Source: Bacillus sp. FJAT-25509
GTDB lineage: Bacteria; Bacillota; Bacilli; Bacillales; Bacillaceae_G
NCBI RefSeq assembly: GCF_001420605.1
Contig: NZ_LJIZ01000022.1
Coordinates: 1 to 53,181 of the forward strand
Length of the DNA: 53,181 bases
Direction: 5' to 3'
The notes under the pieces are model-generated. The model saw nothing but the letters and a program-made list of their open reading frames with translations, ran no database searches and was not told where the DNA came from. This document shows positions 41,304 through 50,966 of the stretch, in pieces. Positions within the stretch are counted from its first letter, which is position 1. Each line of letters opens with the position of its first letter. The translations under genes were made by a program, and so were the position numbers.

Positions 41304-43115
41304 ATGGAAAAAATGTTAGTAAAACGTTTAACTCGTGCTGAGGTTCCAACAGAAATGACATGGAAATTAGAGGACTTATATCCAACTCGTGCAGAGTGGC
41401 TAGTTGCTTTAGAACTAATTGAAAATGATTTAATAGAGGCAAAATCGTTGAAAGGTTCTGTCCTAAAATCTGCTGAATTTTTAAAAAAGGCATTATTAAC
41501 TTATGAATCTATTATGCTTCAATTAATTCGTTGTGGTACATATGTAAGCTTACTTCAGTCTGGAGATGGTTCAGATTCTCAAAATCAATCGGATAGTTTA
41601 CAATTTTCAAGCTTAAGTACAAAAGCAAATACTACTTTAACGTTTATTCAGTCAGAGCTTTTACATTTAAATAATGAAATGTTAGAGGCCTTTATTAAGG
41701 AAGAAAATGAAATTGAGGTTTTTAAATTATTATTAGAAGAAATTATTGCATCTAAAAAACATAGATTACTCCCTGAAACTGAAGAGGCTTTAGCTGCACT
41801 TGGTGAAGTTACCTCTGCCCCATATCGAATTTACCAAACTAGTAAGGCCGCTGATCTAGAATTCGATTCCTTTGAAGATGAAAATGGAAAAGAATTAGAA
41901 AACTCGTTCGCCATGTTTGAAAACTTATATGAATTCTCTCCGAATCATACAGTTCGTAAACAAGCATATGAATCTTTTACTAAAACTCTTACCCAATACA
42001 AAAATACATATGCTTCAATCTATGCTACTCAAGTAAAAAAGGAAGTCGCTTTAAGTAAATTACGAAATTATGATTCAGTTACGCAAATGTTACTTGAAGA
42101 CCACAAAGTATCTTTAGAAATGTATCATAATCAATTAAATATCATCTTTAAGGAACTAGCTCCACATATGCGTAGACTAGCTAACTTAAAGAAAAAACAA
42201 CTTGGACTTGAAACGATTCATTTCTATGATTTAAAAGCACCACTAGATCCTGATTTCAACCCAAGTACTACTTATGAAGAAGCAAAAGAAACAATCTTAA
42301 AATCACTTGAGATTATGGGACCTGACTATATTTCGATTATGGAAAAAGCGTTTGATGAGCGCTGGATTGATTATTCCGATAATGTTGGAAAATCAACAGG
42401 TGCATTTTGTTCTAGTCCATATGGAGTGCATCCATACATTTTAATTAGCTGGCAGGATACGATGAGAAATGCATTTGTACTTACTCATGAGCTTGGACAT
42501 GCTGGTCATTTCTATTATGCAAACAAATATCAACGTGTTGTAAATACTCGTCCTTCTATGTATTTCGTTGAAGCACCTTCGACATTTAACGAGATGTTAT
42601 TAGGCCAATATTTATTAAAACAAACGAATGATCCTCAGATGAAGCGTTGGGTCATCCTTCAATTACTAGGTACTTATTATCATAACTTTGTAACTCATTT
42701 ACTTGAAGGTGAGTTCCAAAGAAGAGTTTATGAACTAGCTGAAAAAGGTACACCACTTACTGCGTCAACATTCTGTGAAGTTAAAGGTAATGTTCTGAAA
42801 GAATTTTGGGGCGATTCTGTTGAAATCGATGAAGGTGCAAGTTTAACATGGATGCGCCAGCCTCATTATTATATGGGACTATATCCATATACTTATTCTG
42901 CTGGATTGACTGCATCAACTGCTATTTCAAGAAGAATTGAATCAGAAGGCAAACCTGTTATTGATGCTTGGATTGAAGTATTAAAAACAGGTGGATCGAA
43001 AAAACCTGTTGAACTTTTAAAAATGGCTGGTGTTGATCTAACAACAAGTGCACCGATTAAAGAAGCTGTTGAGTATGTTGGTTCATTAGTGACAGAATTA
43101 GAGTCACTTTTCTAA
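41304..43115 (+). CDS. pepF: Oligoendopeptidase F (M3 zinc metallopeptidase)
   Basis: A 603-aa cytoplasmic thermolysin-like peptidase that cuts short oligopeptides. The zinc site is HELGH at about 395-399, with the third ligand in the helix that follows (EAPSTFNEMLLGQ). The N-terminal lid domain is helical, as usual. The length matches PepF of Bacillus and Lactococcus. AAAGGAGG is seven bases before the ATG at 41304; a TTG just upstream is less likely. Single gene ending in a strong terminator. A second M3 peptidase of another subgroup is encoded at 49-51 kb. Confidence 0.95.
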   Translation: MEKMLVKRLTRAEVPTEMTWKLEDLYPTRAEWLVALELIENDLIEAKSLKGSVLKSAEFLKKALLTYESIMLQLIRCGTYVSLLQSGDGSDSQNQSDSLQFSSLSTKANTTLTFIQSELLHLNNEMLEAFIKEENEIEVFKLLLEEIIASKKHRLLPETEEALAALGEVTSAPYRIYQTSKAADLEFDSFEDENGKELENSFAMFENLYEFSPNHTVRKQAYESFTKTLTQYKNTYASIYATQVKKEVALSKLRNYDSVTQMLLEDHKVSLEMYHNQLNIIFKELAPHMRRLANLKKKQLGLETIHFYDLKAPLDPDFNPSTTYEEAKETILKSLEIMGPDYISIMEKAFDERWIDYSDNVGKSTGAFCSSPYGVHPYILISWQDTMRNAFVLTHELGHAGHFYYANKYQRVVNTRPSMYFVEAPSTFNEMLLGQYLLKQTNDPQMKRWVILQLLGTYYHNFVTHLLEGEFQRRVYELAEKGTPLTASTFCEVKGNVLKEFWGDSVEIDEGASLTWMRQPHYYMGLYPYTYSAGLTASTAISRRIESEGKPVIDAWIEVLKTGGSKKPVELLKMAGVDLTTSAPIKEAVEYVGSLVTELESLF

Positions 43116-43122
43116 AAAAATC

Positions 43123-43166
43123 AAAAAACACCTAAATTATTTTAATATAAATAATTTAGGTGTTTT
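43123..43166. terminator. Bidirectional terminator after pepF
   Basis: AACACCTAAATTAT pairs with ATAATTTAGGTGTT around a short AT loop, with T-runs on both strands. It serves pepF and the convergent permease gene. Confidence 0.88.
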
Positions 43167-43168
43167 TA

Positions 43169-44557
43169 TTAGTTTTTCATTTGTTTCTTCTTCCCTTTTG
43201 TTCCATTACTATAAAGAATAAAACCAATACATCCGAATAAAATCGGTCCAAGTACGATTGGTAAATATTCTAATACTGTAGTATCTGGAGCTGGAATAAG
43301 TGTTAGTCCGATTGTTCCAACTACTGAAACCATTCCAATTAGTGCAACGAATATAGCTAGTGAATTGTTTTTAATTTTAAACGGTCTGTTTATCTTTTTA
43401 TCAGTCATACGAAGTTTAATATAAGCACTAATTAAAAATACATAAGGGATAAAAAATGCCAATGTTGACATTAAAATTAACATATTTAATGCCTTTGAAA
43501 CACTTGGTACAAAAGCAGAAAGAATTAAAATGAAAGTAACTGCAACTGCTTGACCTAATACTAAAATCGATGGCATACCATCTTTATTTTCTTTTAATAA
43601 ATTTTTAGGAAGAACCTCTTTTGCACTTTCAGCAATCATCACACTAGGATTCAAAATTAAAAATGAAAGAGATCCTACAAATGCTAATACAAAGCAGATA
43701 CCTAAAATTTGAGAGAGTGAGAAATTCAGTCCAAATTGAGTAGTTATTTTATCTGCAAATAAGTATAGTGCTGTCGCAGTTTGGTCAGATGAAATTGTAA
43801 TCACAAACTGAAATGCAACTGTTGCAAGTATATAGACTAATGCAATTATGATTGATGTGATAAAGATTGCCCTCGGAAATGTTTTTTGTGGGTTTCTTAC
43901 ATTCCCCGCAATCGTTCCTAACATTTCTGCACCTGAAAAACCAAACATTAATGTTGATAAAAACATAATCGTGCCAAAGGATAAATTATTTGGCATGATT
44001 GTACTTTGAGTAAAATGAGTAGCGCTTGGTTGACCGCTAAACATACTATAGAATCCGAAACCAAAAATTAAAATTGCAGGAACTAACACCCCAAGTGGCG
44101 CCCCAATCGACGCAAGCCTTCCGCTCATTTTAGTACCTTTTAATGTAAGTAATGTAACGACCCAAAAGATAATACTGGATATAATAGCTGTTTTCATAGG
44201 ATGACTTGCCATTTGTGGCTGGTTAATTCCATATGCGATCGCAATTGTAGTTGTTAATAATAGCGACGGATAATATGTAAAATTAGCAATCCAAAAAAAC
44301 CACGAACATAAAAATGAAGCTTTTTCTCCAAAAGCCTTTCGAACCCAAACACCCATACCGCCTTGATTTGGATAGGTTGTAGATAACTCAGCTACAATTA
44401 ATCCAATTGGAATAAAATAGATTAATGCTGCAATAATCCAATAAAATAAAGCTGAAGGACCAATTGTTGAAGCAAAAGCAATATTACGTAATCCTAATAT
44501 TGCATTTATACTTAAAAATGATAAACCCATTACACCTAATTTTTTAGTCGAATCCAT
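43169..44557 (-). CDS. APC-superfamily amino acid permease
   Basis: A 462-aa membrane protein with about twelve segments of the amino acid-polyamine-organocation type. The first helix contains the unwound glycine region (LSINAILGLRNIAFAS), and GFSGAEMLGTIAGNVRNPQKTFPRA is the conserved APC loop. It probably imports amino acids or exchanges them; the specificity is unknown. The neighbouring peptidase genes fit peptide and amino-acid use. Single gene, convergent with pepF. The 264 bases before it are AT-rich with no gene. Confidence 0.88.
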   Translation of the reverse strand: MDSTKKLGVMGLSFLSINAILGLRNIAFASTIGPSALFYWIIAALIYFIPIGLIVAELSTTYPNQGGMGVWVRKAFGEKASFLCSWFFWIANFTYYPSLLLTTTIAIAYGINQPQMASHPMKTAIISSIIFWVVTLLTLKGTKMSGRLASIGAPLGVLVPAILIFGFGFYSMFSGQPSATHFTQSTIMPNNLSFGTIMFLSTLMFGFSGAEMLGTIAGNVRNPQKTFPRAIFITSIIIALVYILATVAFQFVITISSDQTATALYLFADKITTQFGLNFSLSQILGICFVLAFVGSLSFLILNPSVMIAESAKEVLPKNLLKENKDGMPSILVLGQAVAVTFILILSAFVPSVSKALNMLILMSTLAFFIPYVFLISAYIKLRMTDKKINRPFKIKNNSLAIFVALIGMVSVVGTIGLTLIPAPDTTVLEYLPIVLGPILFGCIGFILYSNGTKGKKKQMKN

Positions 44558-44780
44558 GATGATACTACACCTTTCAATAAAAAAATCTTCTACTTATTAA
44601 TCACTTGAGTAATTATACAGATATATTAATATAAATTCAAACGTTATTTTATACTAGAATAATATTTTGAATTGATGTAAAATTTCATCTTTAAATCATG
44701 AGTTATTGATAAAGTTTTGAACTTCGTTAATCGAATAGAACTTCTTGTCAAAATCTTAGTTGAATCTTTTGTAAAAACAT

Positions 44781-44809
44781 AAAAAACCCACGAGTGATTT
44801 CCTCGCGGG
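44781..44809 (-). terminator. Terminator of the nitroreductase gene
   Basis: On minus, CCCGCGAG pairs with CTCGTGGG with one G-U pair and is followed by six T. Confidence 0.85.
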
Positions 44810-44821
44810 CTACTTAATTGA

Positions 44822-45469
44822 TTAATCAACGTAACGAATAATCTCTGCAACTTCTTTACGTGCAAGTTTTTTCGCAGGTTCAGATGGATATCCAAGTGAA
44901 ATAACCATGTTAATTTCACGGTTATCCTCGATCTCTAAATACGTTCTAAGTTTATCTTGAGCTAATAGGACCGGACCTGTCATTGGACATGTTCCTAAGC
45001 CTAATGCATGTGCAGCTAACATTAAGTTTTGAGATGCTAAGCAGCTACTTTTAATTCCTTCTTCTTTCCAAACTTCATTTTCAACAAAGCCAATTGGATC
45101 AAATATTTTTGTTCTGAATTTTGATTCATAAGGTGTTGCTAAACAAATTATTAAAACCGGAGCTTCTCTAAATGCTGTTGCATAAGGACCAAAAGATCGA
45201 ACTAAAAGTTTACCTTCTTTTTCTAATCCTTTTTCTTTTGCTTTTTCAGCAACTTCATGTAGAGAATCCCATGTCATCTCTTCAATTTTTTTAATTTTGT
45301 CAGTGTTTTTAATAATGATAAACTCCCAAGTTTGTGAGTTTGTATCACTTGGAGCATAACGTGCGCAGTCAATAATTTCTTCAATTATTTCATTTGAAAC
45401 AGCTTGATCAGTAAATTTTCGAATACTTCTTCTTCCGTGAATAATTTCTTTAAACGAATTGTAATCCAT
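44822..45469 (-). CDS. Nitroreductase-family flavoprotein
   Basis: A 215-aa FMN-dependent NAD(P)H oxidoreductase (PF00881). The family signature GRRSIRKFTDQAVSNE and the later ARYAPSDTNSQTWEFIII bind FMN phosphate and isoalloxazine; ALGLGTCPMTGPV and VISLGYPSE are the standard later motifs. It is probably a dimer in the cytoplasm acting on quinones or nitro compounds. It lies 11 bases after the ABC exporter genes, so it belongs to their transcript and shares the terminator downstream. That links it to a drug-efflux or detoxification unit by position. Confidence 0.9.
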   Translation of the reverse strand: MDYNSFKEIIHGRRSIRKFTDQAVSNEIIEEIIDCARYAPSDTNSQTWEFIIIKNTDKIKKIEEMTWDSLHEVAEKAKEKGLEKEGKLLVRSFGPYATAFREAPVLIICLATPYESKFRTKIFDPIGFVENEVWKEEGIKSSCLASQNLMLAAHALGLGTCPMTGPVLLAQDKLRTYLEIEDNREINMVISLGYPSEPAKKLARKEVAEIIRYVD

Positions 45470-45480
45470 GCTTCCACCCT

Positions 45481-47316
45481 TTATTGTATATGCTGATCTT
45501 CATTCATCCCTTGATGTTTTACTAATTCATAGTAAAAGCCTTGTTTATCAATTAATTCTTCATGTGAACCTCTCTCTATACACATTCCATTTTTCAAAAC
45601 AAGTATTTGATTAGCATTTTTAATTGTATTTAGTCGATGAGCAATGACAAAGCTTGTTCGGCCTTGCATTAGTCTTTGTAAAGCTTCTTGAATTTTAATT
45701 TCAGTAATTGTATCAATACTACTTGTTGCTTCATCTAAAATTAAAATTGCAGGATTTGCTAGAATAGCTCGAGCAATTGAGAGAAGTTGCTTTTGACCTT
45801 GACTAATTTGCTGATCATCTTGTTGTAAAATTGTATCATATCCTTTTGAAGATTTCATAATAAAACTATGTGCATTCGCAAGCTTTGCTGCCTCTTCTAC
45901 TTCTTCATCCGTTGCATCTAAACGACCATATCGAATATTTTCTCGAATTGTTCCTTTAAATAAAAATGAATCTTGTAAAACAAATGCCATTTGTTGTCTC
46001 AAGTTTTTCCTAGAATATTGACCAATACTTACACCATCTATGAGTATATCACCACTATTGATTTGATAAAAGCGTGAAAGTAAATTTACTACAGTCGTTT
46101 TACCCGCACCAGTTGGTCCGATTAATGCGATTGTCTCCCCTTTTGTTACTTTGAATGAAACATTTGTTAATGTATTTGAATCTTTCCCATAAGAAAAATT
46201 AACATTTTTATATTCAACTTCACCTTGAATTACTTTTTGGTCATTAATAATGTGAGATTCATCAATCGCTTCAATATCTTCATCAATGATTGAGAATACC
46301 CTTTCAGCTCCAGCAATCGCAGAAAGTAATGTATTAAACTGATTTGATAAATCGTTTAGAGGACGAGTAAATTGCCTTGAATACTCAGTAAATACAACAA
46401 TTGTCCCAATTGAGATATGTCCTTTATAGGCAAAGTAACCACCAATACCTGCAATGATCGCAAAGCTTACATTGTTTAATACATTCATGAATTTAGGAAT
46501 AAATCCGGCAAAGATAAATGCCCAAAATCCCGAGTTTTTCAATTTTTCATTTTTATTTAAAAAGTCTCGAATCATTTTATCTTCTTGAGAAAAAGTCTTG
46601 ATGATTCTTTGTCCGGACACTGTTTCTTCTATAAATCCATTTAACTCACCTAAGTTCCGTTGCTGGATTTTATAAAGTTGGCCAGTACGATGCGTAATCC
46701 ATTTTATACCAATTATTAACACAGGAACAATTGATAAAGTCAATAAAGTTAAGATTGGACTATACCAAAGCATAACTGAAACAGTACCAACTAAAGTTAT
46801 AACACTTGAAAATACTTGGATTACTGAAGTATTTAAAGTCGAACTTACATTTTCCAAGTCATTTGTTACACGACTCATTAACTCACCGTGTTGTCTTTTT
46901 TCAAAAAATGACATTGGCAATTTATGAAACATATTAAATAATTCTGTTCTCATTTTTGTTACAGTGTTTTGAGCAATATCGATCATCCAAAAATTTTGCA
47001 AAAACAAGGATGCTGAATAACCTAAGTAAATAAACACTAAAGCAAGGATTAACCAACTTAAACCACTTAAATTATATTTTAGAATATAATAGTCGATTGA
47101 ATATCCAACTAATACAGGCCCAAGTAAACCAAGTACCGAACTTGCTAAAACCATTATCAGTACGACAGCTAGTTTACCTTTCATTAGTGCTAGGTAAGAC
47201 CATATCCTTTTCAATGTTGAGGAAACGTTATCTGCTCGAGAAGCTTCCTTTTTCTTCTTATCCTTCGATAATTGTAATTGTTTATATTGGAAAGGTTTAG
47301 TTAGCTCCTTTAACAT
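45481..47316 (-). CDS. ABC exporter half-transporter, catalytically complete subunit (YfiC/BmrD-like)
   Basis: A 611-aa half-transporter: six membrane helices in the first 330 residues, then an ATPase with Walker A IGPTGAGKTT, a divergent signature ISQGQ and Walker B ILILDEAT with the catalytic glutamate. The frame extends seven codons upstream, but those codons contain the AAGGAGG site; the ATG at 47316 is the start. It overlaps the upstream subunit by 20 bases. In heterodimeric exporters such as BmrCD or YfiBC one ATP site is degenerate; here this chain supplies the complete Walker B. Confidence 0.92.
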   Translation of the reverse strand: MLKELTKPFQYKQLQLSKDKKKKEASRADNVSSTLKRIWSYLALMKGKLAVVLIMVLASSVLGLLGPVLVGYSIDYYILKYNLSGLSWLILALVFIYLGYSASLFLQNFWMIDIAQNTVTKMRTELFNMFHKLPMSFFEKRQHGELMSRVTNDLENVSSTLNTSVIQVFSSVITLVGTVSVMLWYSPILTLLTLSIVPVLIIGIKWITHRTGQLYKIQQRNLGELNGFIEETVSGQRIIKTFSQEDKMIRDFLNKNEKLKNSGFWAFIFAGFIPKFMNVLNNVSFAIIAGIGGYFAYKGHISIGTIVVFTEYSRQFTRPLNDLSNQFNTLLSAIAGAERVFSIIDEDIEAIDESHIINDQKVIQGEVEYKNVNFSYGKDSNTLTNVSFKVTKGETIALIGPTGAGKTTVVNLLSRFYQINSGDILIDGVSIGQYSRKNLRQQMAFVLQDSFLFKGTIRENIRYGRLDATDEEVEEAAKLANAHSFIMKSSKGYDTILQQDDQQISQGQKQLLSIARAILANPAILILDEATSSIDTITEIKIQEALQRLMQGRTSFVIAHRLNTIKNANQILVLKNGMCIERGSHEELIDKQGFYYELVKHQGMNEDQHIQ

Positions 47317-49036
47317 TATGAATTTCCTCCTTTCCATATTGTGAATAGTAGATTGCTTTATATAGTTTTGAACTCTTTAATAAAGATTCGTGTGTACCCT
47401 CTTCTACAAGTTCACCTTCATCAATAATTAATATTTTATCTGCATTTTTAGCAGTGCTGATTTTTTGAGTGATGATTAATGTAGTACATTCGTAATTTTT
47501 TAAAGCTTCTATTAAACTAGCTTCGGTTTTTAAATCTAATGCACTTGTACTATCATCAAGTAATAAGATACTAGGTTTTCTAAGGATTGCTCTTGCAATA
47601 GAAAGTCTTTGTTTTTGCCCACCTGAAAGGTTAACACCTTTTTGACCAATTAAACTTTCATATCCATTTGGGAAAGTTAAAATTGAATCGTGAATTTGCG
47701 CATGTTTTGCAGCTAAATAAACTTCTTCATCTGATGCACTTTCTCTACCCATTAGTAAATTTTCTTTTATTGTTCCGGTAAATAGTAGAGCTTCTTGTGG
47801 GACATATCCAATTTGTCCTCTTAGTTGCTTACTGTTTATTTTACGTATGTCTTGATCATCAATTAAAATTGTTCCAGAATTAACATCGTATAAGCGAGGG
47901 ATTAATTGGAATAAAGAAGTTTTTCCTGAACCTGTTGAACCCAATATTGCAATAGTTTGTTCTGGGTATGCAACAAATGAAATATTTTTTAGCACTTCTT
48001 TTTCAGAATTAGGATAACTGAAAGAAACTTGATGGAATTGAATTTTTCCTTCCAATCGATTGGCTAGTTGGTTTCCTTCATTCTTTTCTACAAAGTCTTC
48101 TTCAATCGTTAATATTTCATCGATTCGTTCAGCAGAAGCTCTCATTCTTGAAAACGCACTAATGATAAATGAAAAAACAGTAAATGATGAAGTAATACGA
48201 GAAATATAATTTACGATTGCAACAATATCTCCAATATTTGTTTCGTGTGAATGAACTTTACTATTTCCAAACCACAATACAATCAAAATAGAAGCATTCA
48301 TAAATAGAAGCATAACTGGCATCGTAATTTCCATTGTTCGTAATGCAACAGAAGTTTTTTGTTTTAAATTTTGATTTATATGTTGAAATCGATTATTTTC
48401 ATGGTCATTACGTACAAAGGCTTTAATTAATTTCATTCCAACTAAATTTTCCCTAAGAACACTATTTACAATATCCACATTATCTTGAACATTCTTAAAT
48501 AGTCTTCTACCTTTTTTAACCATCCAATTTAGGAACATAAATAAGAAAGGCAAAATTAAAAATAAAATAAATGAAAGCTTCCAATTCAAAATTAATGCCA
48601 TTACGACACTACCAGTTACAATCAATGGCGCTCTCAAAATAATTCTTAAACTCATAAATACTGCACTTTGTAATTGTGAAACGTCATTTGTCAATCTTGT
48701 AATGATTGATGAAGTTGGTAAATAACTAAACGTCGTAAATGAAAAAGTTTGTACTTTCTCAAATAGTGTTTTCCTTAACGTAAATGAATAGCTTTGAGCA
48801 ATATGAGTAGCATAAAAAGTATTTAATACTCCTCCAATAAATGCAACGATCGATAACACGATCATGACGATTCCCCATTTTGTAACATAAGCCATGTCCT
48901 TGTGAACTATTCCATTGTTAATGATATTAGATAAAATATATGGTTGAAATAATTCAACGACTAATTCCAAAAGTAAAAAGACGATTGCTGCGACAATTGT
49001 TATTTTATATGGTTTTAGAAATTTAAAACTATTCAC
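47297..49036 (-). CDS. ABC exporter half-transporter, degenerate-Walker-B subunit (YfiB/BmrC-like)
   Basis: A 579-aa half-transporter with six helices and an ATPase: Walker A LGSTGSGKTS, canonical signature LSGGQKQRLS, and Walker B LLLDDS, in which the catalytic glutamate is replaced by aspartate. Together with the downstream partner (ISQGQ signature, DEAT) this gives one canonical and one degenerate ATP site, as in heterodimeric multidrug exporters. The start is placed at a GTG at 49036, eight bases after GGGGAG; an upstream GTG at 49045 is too close to that site. Confidence 0.9.
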   Translation of the reverse strand: MNSFKFLKPYKITIVAAIVFLLLELVVELFQPYILSNIINNGIVHKDMAYVTKWGIVMIVLSIVAFIGGVLNTFYATHIAQSYSFTLRKTLFEKVQTFSFTTFSYLPTSSIITRLTNDVSQLQSAVFMSLRIILRAPLIVTGSVVMALILNWKLSFILFLILPFLFMFLNWMVKKGRRLFKNVQDNVDIVNSVLRENLVGMKLIKAFVRNDHENNRFQHINQNLKQKTSVALRTMEITMPVMLLFMNASILIVLWFGNSKVHSHETNIGDIVAIVNYISRITSSFTVFSFIISAFSRMRASAERIDEILTIEEDFVEKNEGNQLANRLEGKIQFHQVSFSYPNSEKEVLKNISFVAYPEQTIAILGSTGSGKTSLFQLIPRLYDVNSGTILIDDQDIRKINSKQLRGQIGYVPQEALLFTGTIKENLLMGRESASDEEVYLAAKHAQIHDSILTFPNGYESLIGQKGVNLSGGQKQRLSIARAILRKPSILLLDDSTSALDLKTEASLIEALKNYECTTLIITQKISTAKNADKILIIDEGELVEEGTHESLLKSSKLYKAIYYSQYGKEEIHNVKGAN

Positions 49037-49141
49037 TCTAGTCACTCCCCTACTAAAGAGGTAATGATTAAAAACCCCTCCGTATTTTCTTATCTTTTTT
49101 TAATAAAACTACAAAAAACTTAATAAAAGTATTTAAAACAG

Positions 49142-49166
49142 GAAAAGAACTCGTAATTAAACGAGT
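49142..49166 (-). terminator. Terminator of the second M3 peptidase gene
   Basis: On minus, ACTCGT pairs perfectly with ACGAGT around TTAATT and is followed by TCTTTTCC. Confidence 0.7.
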
Positions 49167-49184
49167 CCTCCTCATAAAAAGTTA

Positions 49185-50966
49185 TCATTCAGTGATCGAT
49201 AAAAATTCTTCAACGTCTTTAAGAGATAGTTTTACTGCCTTCTCCCAGAAATCACGTTTAGTTAAATCTACACCTAAATGTTTTTGAGCTAATTCTTCAA
49301 CTGTCATAGAAGCTGTATCTTTTAGAAGGGCAATATATTTCTGTTCATAGCTCTTGCCTTCTTCCAATGCTTTTGCATAGATTCCTAATGAGAATAAGTA
49401 TCCAAAAGTGTAAGGGAAGTTGTAGAACGGCACATCTGTAATATAAAAGTGTAGTTTTGATGCCCAGAAATGTGGATGATACTCTTCTAAAGCCCCACAA
49501 TACGCTTCTTTTTGAGCTTCTTCCATCAGTTCATTTATTTTATGTTTACTTACAACACCATTTTTACGCTCTTCGTAAAAACGCGTTTCAAACAAGAAGC
49601 GAGCATGAATATTCATATAAAATGCAACACTTCGTTGGATTTTATCTTCTAATAGAGCTAGACGCTCTTGATCTGAACTTGCATTTTTAACAGCTGCATC
49701 AGCTACGATCATTTCTGCAAATGTAGAAGCTGTTTCAGCAACGTTCATTGCATAATATTTATTAAGCGTATGAACGTCTTTCATCGCAAATGAATGGAAA
49801 GCATGACCTAATTCATGTGCTAATGTTGAAACATTTGAAGGTGTTCCTGAAAATGTCATAAAAATACGAGATTGACTGCTCTCAGGGAATCCTGTACAGA
49901 AACCTCCTGGACGTTTACCTGCGCGATCTTCTGCTTCAATCCAAGAGTCTTCGAACGCCATCTTTGTAAAACTAGTTAATTCATCACCAAATTTACCAAA
50001 TTGATCTAATATAAATTCTGCACCTTCAGAATATGAAACGGAAGAATCAATATCAGCAACAGGCGCATCTAAATCATACCAACTTAATTTCTCAACGCCT
50101 AGTAATTTAGCTTTTCTTTCTAAATATTCAACAAATGGAGCTTTATTGTCGATTATCGCGCCCCACATTGAATCAAGTGTTTCTTGACTCATACGATTGA
50201 TCGATAATGGTTCTTTTAATACATTATTCCATACACGTTGTCCATATACACTTAAACGGAAACCTGCAAGATGGTTTAATATTTTAGCGAAGTAATCTGA
50301 CTCATCACTCCATGTTTCTTCCCATTTTTCGAAAATCTCTTTACGAACATCGCGTTCCTTAGAAGAAAATAGATTTGATGCTTGACCAATAGATAAAAGT
50401 TTATCATCATGTTCGATCTGCATTTTTCCAACAACAGTGTCGTACATTTGGCCCCATCCGTGATATCCGTCAACTGAAAGGGCAGTAATTAATGCCTCTT
50501 GTTCAACTGATAATAATTCACTAGCATGTTGACGACGCTCATTTAATGCGAAAGAAATTTCCTTAAACTCATCAGTTTCTAAAATATTTTTCCAAACAGA
50601 ATCTTCAATTTTTGTTAATTGACTATGGAATTTTGTTAAACAAGTAGAGAATGTTGCATAAAGCTGTGTTAATGTTCCTTCTAATAAATTAGCTTTTTGA
50701 TCTCCCATATTTTGAGCTTGTAAACAGCCAACAAATCCACCAGCTTGCGATAATTTCTTTCCTATTACTTCAATATTACCTATGATATCAGCTAATTCCT
50801 CGACCTCATCACTACTTTTAGGAGCAGAAAACAAAGAAACCTGTCTCTCTATTCCTTCTACTAAATTAGTAATTTCTTTTATGTATGTTGCAAATGCAGG
50901 AGATTCACTGCCTCCTTTAAAGAAAACATCTAAATCCCATGTAAGTGAATATGTATTGGTTGACAT
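49185..50966 (-). CDS. M3-family oligoendopeptidase (second paralogue)
   Basis: A 593-aa zinc peptidase. HELGH lies at about 384-388 in STLAHELGHAFHSFAM, and the third ligand is in the ETASTFAEMIV helix. It belongs to the PepF-related M3 group that carries PGGFCTGFPES before the zinc site. It differs clearly from the PepF at 41 kb. The open frame extends 15 codons further upstream, but AAGGTGGGG is placed for the ATG at 50966. Cytoplasmic. Single gene with its own terminator. Confidence 0.92.
   Translation of the reverse strand: MSTNTYSLTWDLDVFFKGGSESPAFATYIKEITNLVEGIERQVSLFSAPKSSDEVEELADIIGNIEVIGKKLSQAGGFVGCLQAQNMGDQKANLLEGTLTQLYATFSTCLTKFHSQLTKIEDSVWKNILETDEFKEISFALNERRQHASELLSVEQEALITALSVDGYHGWGQMYDTVVGKMQIEHDDKLLSIGQASNLFSSKERDVRKEIFEKWEETWSDESDYFAKILNHLAGFRLSVYGQRVWNNVLKEPLSINRMSQETLDSMWGAIIDNKAPFVEYLERKAKLLGVEKLSWYDLDAPVADIDSSVSYSEGAEFILDQFGKFGDELTSFTKMAFEDSWIEAEDRAGKRPGGFCTGFPESSQSRIFMTFSGTPSNVSTLAHELGHAFHSFAMKDVHTLNKYYAMNVAETASTFAEMIVADAAVKNASSDQERLALLEDKIQRSVAFYMNIHARFLFETRFYEERKNGVVSKHKINELMEEAQKEAYCGALEEYHPHFWASKLHFYITDVPFYNFPYTFGYLFSLGIYAKALEEGKSYEQKYIALLKDTASMTVEELAQKHLGVDLTKRDFWEKAVKLSLKDVEEFLSITE

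Noticed and set aside
44644-44919. 91-aa minus-strand frame overlapping the nitroreductase 3' end
   Set aside because: It is in the wrong frame relative to the nitroreductase, crosses its terminator and has basic low-complexity sequence.
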